A stretch of DNA of 64,000 nucleotides from Parapedobacter sp037190485. Lineage in GTDB: Bacteria; Bacteroidota; Bacteroidia; Sphingobacteriales; Sphingobacteriaceae. The notes under the pieces were generated by a model. The model was given only the letters and a program-made list of their open reading frames with translations. It was not told where the DNA came from and did no database searches. The translations under genes and the position numbers were made by a program. How positions within the stretch are numbered: position 1 is the stretch's first letter; every line of letters begins with the position of its first letter. The DNA lies in the NCBI GenBank assembly GCA_037190485.1, contig JBBCJB010000032.1, positions 7,556 through 71,555 on the forward strand. Reading direction: 5' to 3'. This document shows positions 17,431 to 27,264 of this stretch, piece by piece.

Positions 17431-18021
17431 ATGACACCAACGGACAGGGATAAGGACCAACAACTCGTCGCATCGATGATTGCGGGCGATACCGGGGCGT
17501 TCAGTACGATATACCTACGGTACCATCAACCATTGCTACGATTCTTGCAGCAATCGGCCAAGTCTCCCGCCCTTGCCGAAGACCTCCTTCACGATACCTT
17601 TGTCAGGCTTTGGGAACACCGCGGGCAACTCGACCCCACACAGCCGCTCAAGCCTTACCTCTACACCATCGCACGCAATCAATTCCTCAATTTACTGAAG
17701 CGTGCTCGCCATGAAGCCCGGATCCTCGACGAGATGAAGGCCCATGCGCTGGTTGAAAGCGAAAACATCCTCAGGACAATCAATTATAAAGAAACCAAGC
17801 AACTCATCGATGAAGCGCTTGGGCAACTCCCCCCGAGGTGCCTCGCGGTATTCCAGAAATGCCATTTCGAGGAGCTCACGTACAAACAGGCCGCCCAATC
17901 ATTGGGCATCAGCGAAAGCACCGTCCACAACCAGATGGTCAAAGCCTTGCACCATATCCGACGGCACATCACCCTAAGAAACAGCCTGACGACACTGCTA
18001 GCCGCCATTGCGGTTTTGTGA
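17431..18021 (+). CDS. ECF-type RNA polymerase sigma-70 factor (Bacteroidetes FecI-like)
   Basis: 196 residues. Region 2 spans about 25-95 (YLRYHQPLLRFLQ, DLLHDTFVRLWEHR, PYLYTIARNQFLN) and region 4 about 135-185, with helix-turn-helix LTYKQAAQSLGISESTVHNQ. It should direct transcription of the SusC/SusD genes downstream when released by the FecR partner. A short hydrophobic C-terminal tail (TTLLAAIAVL) is typical of this Bacteroidetes group. The gene for the FecR protein follows in the same direction. Confidence 0.95.
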   Translation: MTPTDRDKDQQLVASMIAGDTGAFSTIYLRYHQPLLRFLQQSAKSPALAEDLLHDTFVRLWEHRGQLDPTQPLKPYLYTIARNQFLNLLKRARHEARILDEMKAHALVESENILRTINYKETKQLIDEALGQLPPRCLAVFQKCHFEELTYKQAAQSLGISESTVHNQMVKALHHIRRHITLRNSLTTLLAAIAVL

Positions 18022-18089
18022 TTTTTTTTTTTGCGAAGGCATAGACCTACTTCCCATTCCAATTGTATTACCTACAAAACGAAGCGGAA

Positions 18090-19280
18090 GTGAATAAGGA
18101 GCTCATCCAATTATTTTCAAGTTACCTGCAAGGCCATTGCAGCCAGCAGGAAATCGAGCGGGTCATCCGATTGGTTGAACAGGGCGGTTTCGAAGCCGAA
18201 TGGCGGGAGGCCTTGGATCGATTGGCCGCTACCCATGATGCAGAAGCAATCGTTGCTACCCATGCCGATGAATCAGGCGAGCGGATACACCAGCGTATCC
18301 GAAAGCGTATTGACACGATGGGCGATGCGCTGCCCCGTCGGCACCCTAGGCGTCGGTTTGCATTGCTGCCTTACACCATTGCTGCCCTGTTACTCATGGC
18401 CCTAACCATGGCGTGGCTCGTATTCAACAGCCCATTGTCCAACAAATCACCTTTCGCGGCGCGGCCAGCGTTGGTTGACGCCCTGCCCGGCGGGAATCGG
18501 GCCACACTCACCTTGGCAGACGGCCGCACCGTCGAACTGGACGAAATGCAGGTCGGCATTACCATAGCCAACGACAAAATCAGCTACCGCGACGACGCGC
18601 AGGAAATCGTTGCCTTGCAGGCAGCCCCTGTCGGCCTTGCCGTTTCCACGCCAAATGGCGGCACCTACCAAATCACGTTGGCAGACGGCACGCAGGTCTG
18701 GCTGAACGCGGCGTCCAGCATCCGCTACCCCTCGCGATTCCCGGACACCGAACGCGTGGTCGAAATCGATGGCGAATGTTATTTTTCGGTCGCCAAAGAC
18801 GCCAAACGGCCCTTCAGGGTACGCAGTCGCGGGCAAGAAATCGAGGTATTGGGCACCGAGTTCAACGTGTCTGCCTATGCGGACGACGCGACAACAAAAA
18901 CCACCTTGGTGGCCGGTGCCATACAGGTCGCTACCGATGGCCTATCCGTGCGGCATTCGAGACGACTCGCACCCGGTGAGCAGAGTACGCTCGTCGGTGG
19001 CGTGGTGCAAGTGGAGGCCGTGGAGGCCAACACCTACATCGGCTGGAAAAACGGTGATTTCACCTTCAATGGCATGGAGCTTCGCGAGGCCATGAAGCAA
19101 TTGAGCCGGTGGTATGATGTAGAGATTGTCTATGCCGGCGACATCCCGCCTACACCATTCCACGGCAGTTTCAGCCGAACGTTCACCCTCGCTGAGACAC
19201 TGGCGATATTGAAGGAAGGACACGTCAATTTCGCACTTGAGCGACATGGGTCGTCGACGAGACTGACCGTATCACCTTGA
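18090..19280 (+). CDS. FecR-type anti-sigma factor
   Basis: About 396 residues. A cytoplasmic N-terminal sigma-binding region (NKELIQLFSSYLQGHCSQQEIERV), one membrane segment (about 85-110, LPYTIAALLLMALTMAWLVF), a periplasmic FecR domain (LADGTQVWLNAASSIRYP, EIDGECYFSVAKD), and a C-terminal DUF4974 domain (NGDFTFNGMELREAMKQLSRW). It senses the signalling domain of the SusC protein and controls the ECF sigma. No ATG is available: I use GTG at 18090, where family homology begins; a TTG at 18063 would add nine residues. Confidence 0.92.
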   Translation: MNKELIQLFSSYLQGHCSQQEIERVIRLVEQGGFEAEWREALDRLAATHDAEAIVATHADESGERIHQRIRKRIDTMGDALPRRHPRRRFALLPYTIAALLLMALTMAWLVFNSPLSNKSPFAARPALVDALPGGNRATLTLADGRTVELDEMQVGITIANDKISYRDDAQEIVALQAAPVGLAVSTPNGGTYQITLADGTQVWLNAASSIRYPSRFPDTERVVEIDGECYFSVAKDAKRPFRVRSRGQEIEVLGTEFNVSAYADDATTKTTLVAGAIQVATDGLSVRHSRRLAPGEQSTLVGGVVQVEAVEANTYIGWKNGDFTFNGMELREAMKQLSRWYDVEIVYAGDIPPTPFHGSFSRTFTLAETLAILKEGHVNFALERHGSSTRLTVSP

Positions 19281-19330
19281 TTATAAACACACGTAACAAT
19301 TATCGATCAAACAAAATGTAAGGAGGAGTC

Positions 19331-19420
19331 ATGAGAACGAAAAAGACATAACCAGGGCCAATGTCATCGCGATAACCAAAAAAAGCCGGAAAGTGTTGGA
19401 GCCACCTTCCGGACGGGCTT
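19331..19420 (+). promoter_or_regulatory. Leader of the susC-like gene: mini-ORF and hairpin
   Basis: The 219-nt gap between FecR and SusC genes holds AAGGAGG, a strong Shine-Dalgarno sequence unusual for this phylum, 4 nt before a six-codon frame MRTKKT (19331-19351), then an imperfect hairpin (19383-19420, arms AAGCC..GGAA and TTCC..GGCTT). It could be a leader peptide plus attenuator, or chance. Confidence 0.3.
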
Positions 19421-19499
19421 GGACATCCGCTATGACCGTTGCCTACGGGGCAACATGACGAATCACCAATCATTTACGTAATCCAAACACGACAAACAT

Positions 19500-22400
19500 A
19501 TGATTTTTTACGCATGTGTTAAAGGCCATTCATGGCTTTTAACCAAACGATTGCTATTGATTATGAAATTAGCCGCTTTCTTGACCCTGATGACGGTTTT
19601 GCACGTCAGCGCCAATAGTGTTGCGCAAACCATCACGTTAAGCGTCCAAAACAAGTCGCTGCCAATGGTCATGGAACAAATCAAGAAACAGAGCGGGTAC
19701 CACTTTTTCTTGAAAGGCGAACCGCTTGCTAACCTCAAAGTCAGTGCGAATTTCAATCGGACCGGCCTTACTGACGCATTGAATGCATTGACCGAAAACC
19801 TGGATGTGGAGTGGGTCATCAAGGATCGCGTTATCATACTCCGCCCCACTTCCACAAAGAAAATCTTCGGATTGGCCGGGCGCTCACTTACCGAGCCCCA
19901 AGAGCGCGTCGTATCGGGTCGCGTCACCGGCGAAAGCGGCGCTCCGCTTGAAGGTGTCACCGTGGCTGTTGGCGGGTCATCCATAATGGTCACCACCGAC
20001 GCAAACGGAAACTACAGCGTCTCGCTCCCGACCAGCGCCACCTCGCTGGCATTCTCCATTGTCGGCTATACCCCTGCTGAACGGCGTATCGGCCAGCAAT
20101 TCGTGATTGACGTTGCCATGCAGCCTTCAATCAGCGACCTTGACGAGGTAGTGGTGGTCGGCTATGGCACCCAACGCAAATCAGACCTTACCGGATCGAT
20201 ATCCTCGGTGAAGGTCAACGAATTGAACAGCGTCACGGCGACATCTGTTGACGGGTTGCTGAACGGTGTACCGGGGGTCAACGTAGTCCAAAACCATGGT
20301 GAGCCCGGCGCAGGTTTCGCCATCAATATCCGGGGCGCGAGTTCCGTCAGTGCGGGCAACAACCCGCTGTATGTGATCGACGGTTTCCCGGTAGACAATA
20401 CGCCGGCCCTTGGCAGTGGTGGCGACCCCGGGTTTTCCGGAAATCGCAGTCCAAGGAACCCCTTGGCAAACATCAACCCACGAGATATCGAATCGATCGA
20501 AATACTCAAAGACGCGTCCGCTGCGGCCATCTACGGTTCGCGCGGCGCAAACGGGGTTATCCTCATCACCACCAAAAGCGGCAAGCGCGGCGACGTCAAA
20601 GTAACGCTGGATGGTTCGGGAGCCGTCCAAACGCCCTTCAATCGGTTAAAGCTCCTGTCACCGACCGATTACAGGCGTGTCCTGAACGAACTTGTCGACG
20701 CGGGCGCGGCCAATGAGAATGAGCGCGTAGGAGACCTGGCCAACGGTGGTGCAGGCGTGGATTGGCAAGACGCCGTCACCAACGATGCTGCCGTGATGCA
20801 GAACCATCAAGTCTCCTTCACGGGCGGCACCGATCAATCCAAGTATTTCCTTTCGCTAAACTACGTCGGTCAGGACGGTGTCGTCAAAACCACCGACTTC
20901 AACCGGTATGGATTGCGGCTCAATCTCGATTCGAAGGTGTCCGATCGTTTTAAGGTAGGCCTGAATGCCTCGGCTTCCTATGTCGGCAACCGGTTCGTTC
21001 CTAGTGGATTTTCGACAAACGAATCTGCAGGGGCATTGTACGCAGCGATAAACTTCGACCCGAGCATCGGTATCCAAGACGAAGAAGGAAACTACTTCAT
21101 TTCGCCTTTTTTGAGCATAGACAACCCCTTGGCGCTGATCCATGGCACATCCTCGAGCTCCACATCAAGTCGAATCCTGACCACCTTGACGGGTGAATAC
21201 ACCATGCTGCCGGAATTGAGCTTCAAGGCCAATATCGGCGGCGACATCGTCAACGAAAAGCGGAAAAACTACATCGGCAGAAAGACAATCAACGGCCAGA
21301 ACACGGGCGGGATCGCATCAAATTACCATGGCGATCGCAACAGTTATCTCGTCGAGGGCACCTTCAACTACGAGAAGGCAATCGGTCGCCACGCAATCAA
21401 TGGCGTATTCGGCGGCTCCTACCAGCAATTCTTCTCCAGCCGTATCCGCATCACCGCACGTGATTTCCCCAGCGATGCCACCAATGCCGACAACCTGTCG
21501 TTAGGAGCCCAGGAGACCTACGTCATCGACAATCCGTCCACCGGCAATAAACTGGCGTCATTGATCGGGCGGATCAATTACATGTACAACAATATTTACT
21601 CGGCCACCTTCACCGTGCGCCGCGACGGTTCTTCCCGCTTTGGGGAAAACAACAAATACGGCACGTTCCCGTCTGCCGCGTTGGCCTGGAAAATCTCGGA
21701 AGAAGGGTTCCTCAAGGGCAACCGATCACTGAGCCAATTGAAAGTGAGGGCCAGTTGGGGGCTCACCGGCAACCAGGAAATCGGCGATTTCGCATACCAA
21801 AGCACCTATACCGGAGGCGTACCGGTCATTTGGGACGGCCAGATGGTTACCGCCGCTGCCCCGGCCAGGTTGCCTAACCCAGACCTCAAATGGGAACAGA
21901 CTGAGCAGGTCGATATCGGCGTCGATTTCGGATTTTTCGGAAACCGCATCCATGGCGGCATCGACTTTTACCAAAAGACGACCACAGACATGCTGCTTAA
22001 CCTGCCTATCCCACCGTCCACGGGATTTGGCAGCGTGCTGACCAACATCGGCAAAATCCAGAACAGCGGAGTCGATGTATCGCTTACATCGGTGAATATA
22101 TCCAATCCAGATTTCCAGTGGACAACCGACCTCAGCATAACCACCCTGAGAAACAAGGTGTTGGATTTGGGCGGCCTTCCGCAGATTTTCTCCGGCGGGG
22201 GGTTCCTTCATGTTGAGCAAATCGGCATCATCCGACCCGGCGAACCGTTGAATTCGTTTTTCGGCTGGGAAGTCAGCGGTGTATGGCAACAAGACGATGA
22301 CTTTTCCGTTACCAATGAAAACGTACAGGCCGGAGACCTCAAATATGTCGACCAAAACGGTGACGGTTACGTCAATGGCGATGATCGCGTCAACCTAGGC

Positions 22401-22901
22401 AACTCGTTTCCAGACTTCCAATGGTCGTTCGGGAATAACATACGGTACAAATCAATAGACCTTCATGTTTTCTTCGAAGGCGTGCAGGGCGCAAACATGC
22501 TTAACGGCAACCTGATCGACAGTTACTTCCCCATCAATTTCCGCCGCAACAAATTCGCCGAACCCTACCTGAACCGCTGGACCCCGGAAAATCCGAGCAA
22601 TACGTACCCCTCTTTCGTGACGCCCCTATCCCAAGGCCGGAAAACCATCAATTCATTGACGGTACAAGACGCCTCTTACATCCGTCTCAAAACCGTGCGG
22701 CTTAGCTACCAGCTTCCGAGGCACATCACGTGGCTACCGACCGGCCAGGTCTACGTATCGGCAGAGAACCTGTTCATCATTACCGATTATGACGGACTCG
22801 ATCCTTCCATTAACCCCAATAACGACCCCAGCCTGCGGTTGGATTTCAATTCCTACCCGACGGCGCGTACGTTCCTTTTGGGCTTTAGATTCGATTTTTA
22901 A
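19500..22901 (+). CDS. SusC/RagA-like TonB-dependent outer-membrane transporter with STN domain
   Basis: 1133 residues. Signal peptide, then a secretin/TonB short N-terminal (STN) domain (about 47-116), which couples to the FecR protein, a carboxypeptidase-regulatory-like domain (about 137-214, SGRVTGESGAPLEGVTVAVG), the conserved VVVVGYGTQRKSDLTGSISS segment (217-), a TonB plug (about 225-345, PLYVIDGFPVDN and ILKDASAAAIYGSRGANG), and a long beta-barrel ending in Phe. It imports a large glycan or peptide fragment with its SusD partner. The STN domain marks it as a sigma/anti-sigma signalling transporter, which fits the two genes upstream. Confidence 0.96.
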   Translation: MIFYACVKGHSWLLTKRLLLIMKLAAFLTLMTVLHVSANSVAQTITLSVQNKSLPMVMEQIKKQSGYHFFLKGEPLANLKVSANFNRTGLTDALNALTENLDVEWVIKDRVIILRPTSTKKIFGLAGRSLTEPQERVVSGRVTGESGAPLEGVTVAVGGSSIMVTTDANGNYSVSLPTSATSLAFSIVGYTPAERRIGQQFVIDVAMQPSISDLDEVVVVGYGTQRKSDLTGSISSVKVNELNSVTATSVDGLLNGVPGVNVVQNHGEPGAGFAINIRGASSVSAGNNPLYVIDGFPVDNTPALGSGGDPGFSGNRSPRNPLANINPRDIESIEILKDASAAAIYGSRGANGVILITTKSGKRGDVKVTLDGSGAVQTPFNRLKLLSPTDYRRVLNELVDAGAANENERVGDLANGGAGVDWQDAVTNDAAVMQNHQVSFTGGTDQSKYFLSLNYVGQDGVVKTTDFNRYGLRLNLDSKVSDRFKVGLNASASYVGNRFVPSGFSTNESAGALYAAINFDPSIGIQDEEGNYFISPFLSIDNPLALIHGTSSSSTSSRILTTLTGEYTMLPELSFKANIGGDIVNEKRKNYIGRKTINGQNTGGIASNYHGDRNSYLVEGTFNYEKAIGRHAINGVFGGSYQQFFSSRIRITARDFPSDATNADNLSLGAQETYVIDNPSTGNKLASLIGRINYMYNNIYSATFTVRRDGSSRFGENNKYGTFPSAALAWKISEEGFLKGNRSLSQLKVRASWGLTGNQEIGDFAYQSTYTGGVPVIWDGQMVTAAAPARLPNPDLKWEQTEQVDIGVDFGFFGNRIHGGIDFYQKTTTDMLLNLPIPPSTGFGSVLTNIGKIQNSGVDVSLTSVNISNPDFQWTTDLSITTLRNKVLDLGGLPQIFSGGGFLHVEQIGIIRPGEPLNSFFGWEVSGVWQQDDDFSVTNENVQAGDLKYVDQNGDGYVNGDDRVNLGNSFPDFQWSFGNNIRYKSIDLHVFFEGVQGANMLNGNLIDSYFPINFRRNKFAEPYLNRWTPENPSNTYPSFVTPLSQGRKTINSLTVQDASYIRLKTVRLSYQLPRHITWLPTGQVYVSAENLFIITDYDGLDPSINPNNDPSLRLDFNSYPTARTFLLGFRFDF

Positions 22902-22920
22902 TGGAAAAACAGCTTTAGAC

Positions 22921-24411
22921 ATGAAAAAACACAAGAAACATACCCTAAATAGATTGTTTGCGACAACGTTTATTGGTCTCGCGGCCGTCGGCTTTTCAAG
23001 CTGTGAAAAGATACTGGAACAGGAGAACATGTCGCAACTATCGTCCGACAACTTGCTTAGCAGCGAGCAAGGCATCGAGACGGTCATGGCGGATGCCTAC
23101 TCATTCCTGAACAGGACCACCAACACCCGCAATTACGTCAAGCGTTCGGACATGACCACCGATATCCTGTGGCAAACCGGCGGGGGTGAAAACGGTACCG
23201 CCGTGAGCTTGATCAATTTCTTCTGGGACGCCAACAACCCGTTGGAGGCCTTCACCTGGGACTTCTATTGGAATGCCATCCGCGATGCGAACACCATCCT
23301 GGACAACGTCGGAAATCTCGCTGGTGTCAGCGAAAGCAAATACAACATGCTTGTCGCCGAAGCACGTTTCCTGCGTACCTGGGCCTACTATATCTTATGG
23401 GATCAATTTGGAGCCATGCCCATCCGGACGAGCCTGAACTCGCCGCGCGAACTGGCACGCGCCAGCGAAGTGGAATTCGCCGCCTTCATGGAAACCGAGC
23501 TGCAAGCGGTCATCCCCCACCTTCCCGACCCCGGCAGCGAGCCCAACTATGGCCGCGTGCATGGCGATGGCGCCCGGGCCCTGCTTTGCATCTGGTACCT
23601 CAACAACCGAAAATGGGACGCTTGTCTACAGATAGCCGATGAAATCATCGATCGCGATTTCTTCGAGCTGTTCCCTTCTGCCGTAGGGTTATTTGCCCTG
23701 GAGAATGAGCGCAATTCAGAATTCATACTCGTTCATACCCTGCTAGCGAACACGCAGACCGGCAATACGCTCTTGGCCACGGCCTTGCCGCCGGGTTTCT
23801 ATCGTGGCATCGATGGTGAACTAGGGGGGGTCGTCAACACCAGTTGGTCGAATTTCGCGTCTCAGTATCGCCTCTACGATGAGTTCTACCATTCGTTCCA
23901 GGAAGGCGACGCCCGACGGAATCGCATCCTGACCCGGTACGAAACGGCAAACGGCCAAGTCACTGATTTGCTGGCTAGCCCGAACAACACGCGCGGCATC
24001 AAATTCCCGCCGGACCCTAGCACGCAGGGCGATCCACACGGCAATGATTTCCCGTACATACGCTATGCCGAAATCCTCCTTGCCAAGGCCGAGGCACTCA
24101 ATGAGCTGAATGGCCCCAACCAAGCTTCGGTAAACCTGATCAACCAGGTCCGGAACCGCGCAAACCTGATGGAAGACCTTCCGCTCAGCGCATTCACCAG
24201 CAAGGAAGCTTTACGACAACAGATCCTGAACGAACGTCGCTGGGAATTCTGGTACGAAGGCAAACGGCGGAGAGACCTGCTCCGTACCGACCAGTACCTC
24301 GAAAACGCCCGCAGCCGGGGAATAAACGTGCAGGACAGGCACAAATGGTTTCCGGTGCCGCAAGCCGAGATCGATGCCAACACGCTTTTCGAACAAAACC
24401 CGGGATATTGA
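22921..24411 (+). CDS. SusD/RagB-like surface lipoprotein
   Basis: 496 residues from the ATG at 22921; a longer frame upstream lies inside the SusC gene. Lipoprotein signal with lipobox GFSSC (Cys28), TPR-like helical SusD fold with conserved AEARFLRTWAYYIL, FPYIRYAEILLAKAEALNEL and LNERRWEFWYEGKRRRDLLR. It caps the SusC barrel from outside and binds the substrate. It starts 19 nt after the SusC stop. The ligand is unknown; the sulfatase next door suggests a sulfated glycan. Confidence 0.96.
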   Translation: MKKHKKHTLNRLFATTFIGLAAVGFSSCEKILEQENMSQLSSDNLLSSEQGIETVMADAYSFLNRTTNTRNYVKRSDMTTDILWQTGGGENGTAVSLINFFWDANNPLEAFTWDFYWNAIRDANTILDNVGNLAGVSESKYNMLVAEARFLRTWAYYILWDQFGAMPIRTSLNSPRELARASEVEFAAFMETELQAVIPHLPDPGSEPNYGRVHGDGARALLCIWYLNNRKWDACLQIADEIIDRDFFELFPSAVGLFALENERNSEFILVHTLLANTQTGNTLLATALPPGFYRGIDGELGGVVNTSWSNFASQYRLYDEFYHSFQEGDARRNRILTRYETANGQVTDLLASPNNTRGIKFPPDPSTQGDPHGNDFPYIRYAEILLAKAEALNELNGPNQASVNLINQVRNRANLMEDLPLSAFTSKEALRQQILNERRWEFWYEGKRRRDLLRTDQYLENARSRGINVQDRHKWFPVPQAEIDANTLFEQNPGY

Positions 24412-24450
24412 AGTTCACCCCAGCATAAAAAACCTATATTTGAGAATAGT

Positions 24451-25839
24451 ATGAAATCTTTGACGAAGTTCCTGTGCCTATTCGGAATCCTGGCAAATGC
24501 CTTGGCATCGCACGGCCAAGAAAGACCCCACATCATCGTCATCCTCACGGATGACATGGGTTTCAGCGATATCGGTGCCTTTGGCGGTCGGTTCGTGCCC
24601 ACCCCTGGACTGGATCGCCTGGCCGCCGGCGGAACCAGGTATACGCAGTACTACAGTGCATCGCCGATTTGCAGTCCGTCGCGCGCCGGCCTGCTCACCG
24701 GCATGTTCCCTGGCCACTGGAACTTCACCAACTACCTCAACAACCGGCGCGGCAATGGCCGCGCCGAACAGGCCAATTACCTGAATGTACACGCGCCTTC
24801 CATCGCCAAAATCCTGAAGACGGCGGGCTACGCCACCGCGCACATCGGCAAGTGGCACATGGGTGGTGGCCGCGACATCAAGAATGCACCCGGATTCGTC
24901 CATTATGGGTTCGATGAACATGCCAGTACCTATGAGAGCCCCGAGCCCGACCCCGCCTTGACCGCGACGGATTGGATCTGGTCTGACGACGACAGCGTGA
25001 AACGCTGGAACCGGACGGCTTACTTCGTGGACAAGGCACTCGACTTCCTTCGCCGGAATGCGGGTACCATCCCCTGTTTCGTCAATCTATGGCCCGACGA
25101 CATGCACGATCCGTGGGTGCCCGAGGAAAACCAGCGCCAGAACGGCCAGTTCCCGATGAACCCGAAAGAAGAAGCGGCATTCAAACTCGTATTGGCGGAA
25201 TTCGACAAACAGCTGGGCCGGTTGTTTGACGGGTTGCGCGAATTGGGCATCGAAGACAACACGCTGGTCATCTTCACGAGCGACAACGGTGCCCTCCCCA
25301 GCTTCAACGGCAGCCGCAACGGCGGCCTACGCGGCACCAAGCTCTCGCTGTACGAAGGCGGCATCCGTATGCCCTTCATCGTCCGCTGGCCCGGGCATGT
25401 ACCCGCCGGCGTCATCGACAGCCTATCCGTACTCAATGCCACCGACCTGGTTCCCACCTTGGCGGCGATTGCTTCTGCCCAACTTCCAGCCAACTACAAA
25501 GGAGACGGCGAAGACCGCAGCGCCGTATTGACCGGCCAGCCATCCCCCAGAAAGAAAGACATGTATTGGGAGTACGGACGGAATGATTATGCGTTCAACT
25601 ATCCGAAAGGTCGGGATCGCAGTCCGAACCTAGCCATCCGTAGCGGCAAATGGAAGCTGCTCATGAATTATCAGCAGGAGAATTTCGAGCTCTACGACAT
25701 GGAAAACGACAAGTACGAGACAAAGAATGTGGCCGATGCGCAACCGGAGCTCGTCCAAGACCTGAAAACCAAGCTCCATTTGTGGCGTTCGTACCTACCC
25801 GAGTTGACACCCGAAAGGGCGGATCCGCCGATGAGGTAA
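24451..25839 (+). CDS. Secreted S1-family sulfatase
   Basis: 462 residues with signal peptide (MKSLTKFLCLFGILANALAS). The formylglycine motif is CSPSRAG with Cys74; metal-binding Asp residues are in LTDDMG, and HIGKWHMGG and IFTSDNGALPS complete the active site. It hydrolyses sulfate esters, probably from a carbohydrate, in the periplasm or on the surface. The Cys must be converted to formylglycine by a maturase that is not in this window. It lies 39 nt after susD in the same direction, so it belongs to the uptake locus. No glycoside hydrolase accompanies it. Confidence 0.94.
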   Translation: MKSLTKFLCLFGILANALASHGQERPHIIVILTDDMGFSDIGAFGGRFVPTPGLDRLAAGGTRYTQYYSASPICSPSRAGLLTGMFPGHWNFTNYLNNRRGNGRAEQANYLNVHAPSIAKILKTAGYATAHIGKWHMGGGRDIKNAPGFVHYGFDEHASTYESPEPDPALTATDWIWSDDDSVKRWNRTAYFVDKALDFLRRNAGTIPCFVNLWPDDMHDPWVPEENQRQNGQFPMNPKEEAAFKLVLAEFDKQLGRLFDGLRELGIEDNTLVIFTSDNGALPSFNGSRNGGLRGTKLSLYEGGIRMPFIVRWPGHVPAGVIDSLSVLNATDLVPTLAAIASAQLPANYKGDGEDRSAVLTGQPSPRKKDMYWEYGRNDYAFNYPKGRDRSPNLAIRSGKWKLLMNYQQENFELYDMENDKYETKNVADAQPELVQDLKTKLHLWRSYLPELTPERADPPMR

Positions 25840-25863
25840 TAGTCGTTCAGGGCGGAGCCCCCC

Positions 25864-27174
25864 CTACATCATCGCCTTCACCCGTGGCATGTAGTACGCC
25901 AAACTCAGGCCTCGGGCAATCACGTAAGCGATGAACGCCAGCCAGAGGCCCGCGTTGCCCCACCAGTGTGCCAAAAACGTGCTGCTGACGAGGAAGGCCA
26001 CAAGCGACACGACACCGGCGTTGCGCATTTCCCGACTCCGTGTTGCGCCGATGAATACGCCGTCCAGTTGGAATGCATAAAAAGACACCAGGATGTACGT
26101 ACAAGCGAAAGGCAAGTAGCGCAACGCGGTGATCCTGACATCGACATCCGTAGTGAGGCCATGGATAGCAGCCGTACCGATGAAAAAGAATAGCAACGCC
26201 AACGCGATTGCCGTTGCGCCCGCCAATTGGTTCGCTTGCTTGAGTTGGGTCCGGTACGCACGCGAATCACGCGCACCGATGGCCTTACCGACCATCATTT
26301 CCACCACATGGGCATAACCATCCAGGAAAAACGCCGAAAACGAAACGAACTGCAACAGGATATGATTGGCAGCGAGCACCGTATCACCGAAACGCGCGCC
26401 TTGGTTGGCAAACCACGCAAACGCCAATAACAACGCAATCGTGCGTATCATGATGTTCCCATTGGCGCGGAGCATGGGCCTGAACCCGCCGACATCCAAC
26501 CACCACGCGTACGGACGCCGCAAACCGCCCCGTGGATGCGACCCGTCGAGCACGCGACGTACAATCAAAATGCCCAGCAATAACGCCGTATACTCGGCGA
26601 TTACCGTTCCGGCCGCTATGCCCTTCACGCCCCAGCCCAACCCAAGCACGAATACCACGTTTAACAGGATGTTCACCCCATTGAGCACCAACTGTAGCCA
26701 AAGCAAGTGGCGCGTCTTGCCCAATCCGATCAGCACCCCAAGTAACGAAAATGTCGTGAGCGTAGCGGGAGCTCCCCAAATCCGTACCTCGAAATAACCC
26801 CTCACGCCCGCCTTCACCGCATCGCTGGCCTCAAGCAAATACAACGCGGACAAAGCGATACCGTGCTGCAAAGCCAGCAATGCCAATCCGATGGCCACCC
26901 CCATCGCTGCCGAACGCAATGCGATATCACGCACCCCGACGTCATCCCCCGCGCCGGCGGCCTGGGCCACAAAGCCCGTCGTGCCCATCCGCAGGAAACC
27001 GAATCCCCAATACACGAAACTGAAAACCAACGCACCCAGTGCGATGGCCCCCAAGTCGGCAGCCCCTCCCGTATGGCCAATGGCCGCCGTATCGGCCAAT
27101 CCCAGTAGCGGCACCGTCGCATTGGCCAGGATAACGGGAAATGCGGCGCGTGCTATCTTGAGATGACCTTCCAT
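25864..27174 (-). CDS. MATE family multidrug/cation antiporter (DinF-like)
   Basis: 436 residues with twelve predicted membrane segments; the N-terminus ANATVPLLGLADTAAIGHTGG is typical of the DinF/NorM MATE group. Exports drugs or metabolites using a Na+ or H+ gradient. I chose the ATG at 27172-27174: an apparent upstream TTG lies inside a TAnnTTTG promoter box (27181-27188), so it cannot be transcribed as a start. The 6-nt distance from box to ATG suggests a leaderless mRNA. Divergent from the DPP11-like gene. Confidence 0.92.
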   Translation of the reverse strand: MEGHLKIARAAFPVILANATVPLLGLADTAAIGHTGGAADLGAIALGALVFSFVYWGFGFLRMGTTGFVAQAAGAGDDVGVRDIALRSAAMGVAIGLALLALQHGIALSALYLLEASDAVKAGVRGYFEVRIWGAPATLTTFSLLGVLIGLGKTRHLLWLQLVLNGVNILLNVVFVLGLGWGVKGIAAGTVIAEYTALLLGILIVRRVLDGSHPRGGLRRPYAWWLDVGGFRPMLRANGNIMIRTIALLLAFAWFANQGARFGDTVLAANHILLQFVSFSAFFLDGYAHVVEMMVGKAIGARDSRAYRTQLKQANQLAGATAIALALLFFFIGTAAIHGLTTDVDVRITALRYLPFACTYILVSFYAFQLDGVFIGATRSREMRNAGVVSLVAFLVSSTFLAHWWGNAGLWLAFIAYVIARGLSLAYYMPRVKAMM

Positions 27175-27180
27175 GTTCCG

Positions 27181-27188
27181 CAAACGTA
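27181..27188 (-). promoter_or_regulatory. -7 promoter box of the MATE gene
   Basis: TACGTTTG on the minus strand, 6 nt before the ATG at 27174. It lies 7 bp from the -33 element of the opposite promoter, so the two promoters interlock. Confidence 0.45.
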
Positions 27189-27194
27189 CTAATT

Positions 27195-27226
27195 TTTGCG
27201 TAACCCCGCCATTTTACATATTTTTG
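27195..27226 (+). promoter_or_regulatory. Promoter of the DPP11-like peptidase gene
   Basis: TTTG (27195-27198), a 20-bp spacer and TATTTTTG (27219-27226) are a near-perfect Bacteroidetes promoter. It places transcription start near 27231 and rules out an upstream start at 27196. Confidence 0.65.
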
Positions 27227-27264
27227 GTCGCTCACACGTGATTATCCATTTTTCAATGCCACAC

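Noticed and set aside
19281..19499. Riboswitch before the SusC gene
   Set aside because: No recognised aptamer core; only a mini-ORF and one imperfect hairpin are visible.
27175..27183. TTG start of the MATE gene at 27183
   Set aside because: The TTG lies inside the TACGTTTG promoter box, so it would not be in the mRNA.
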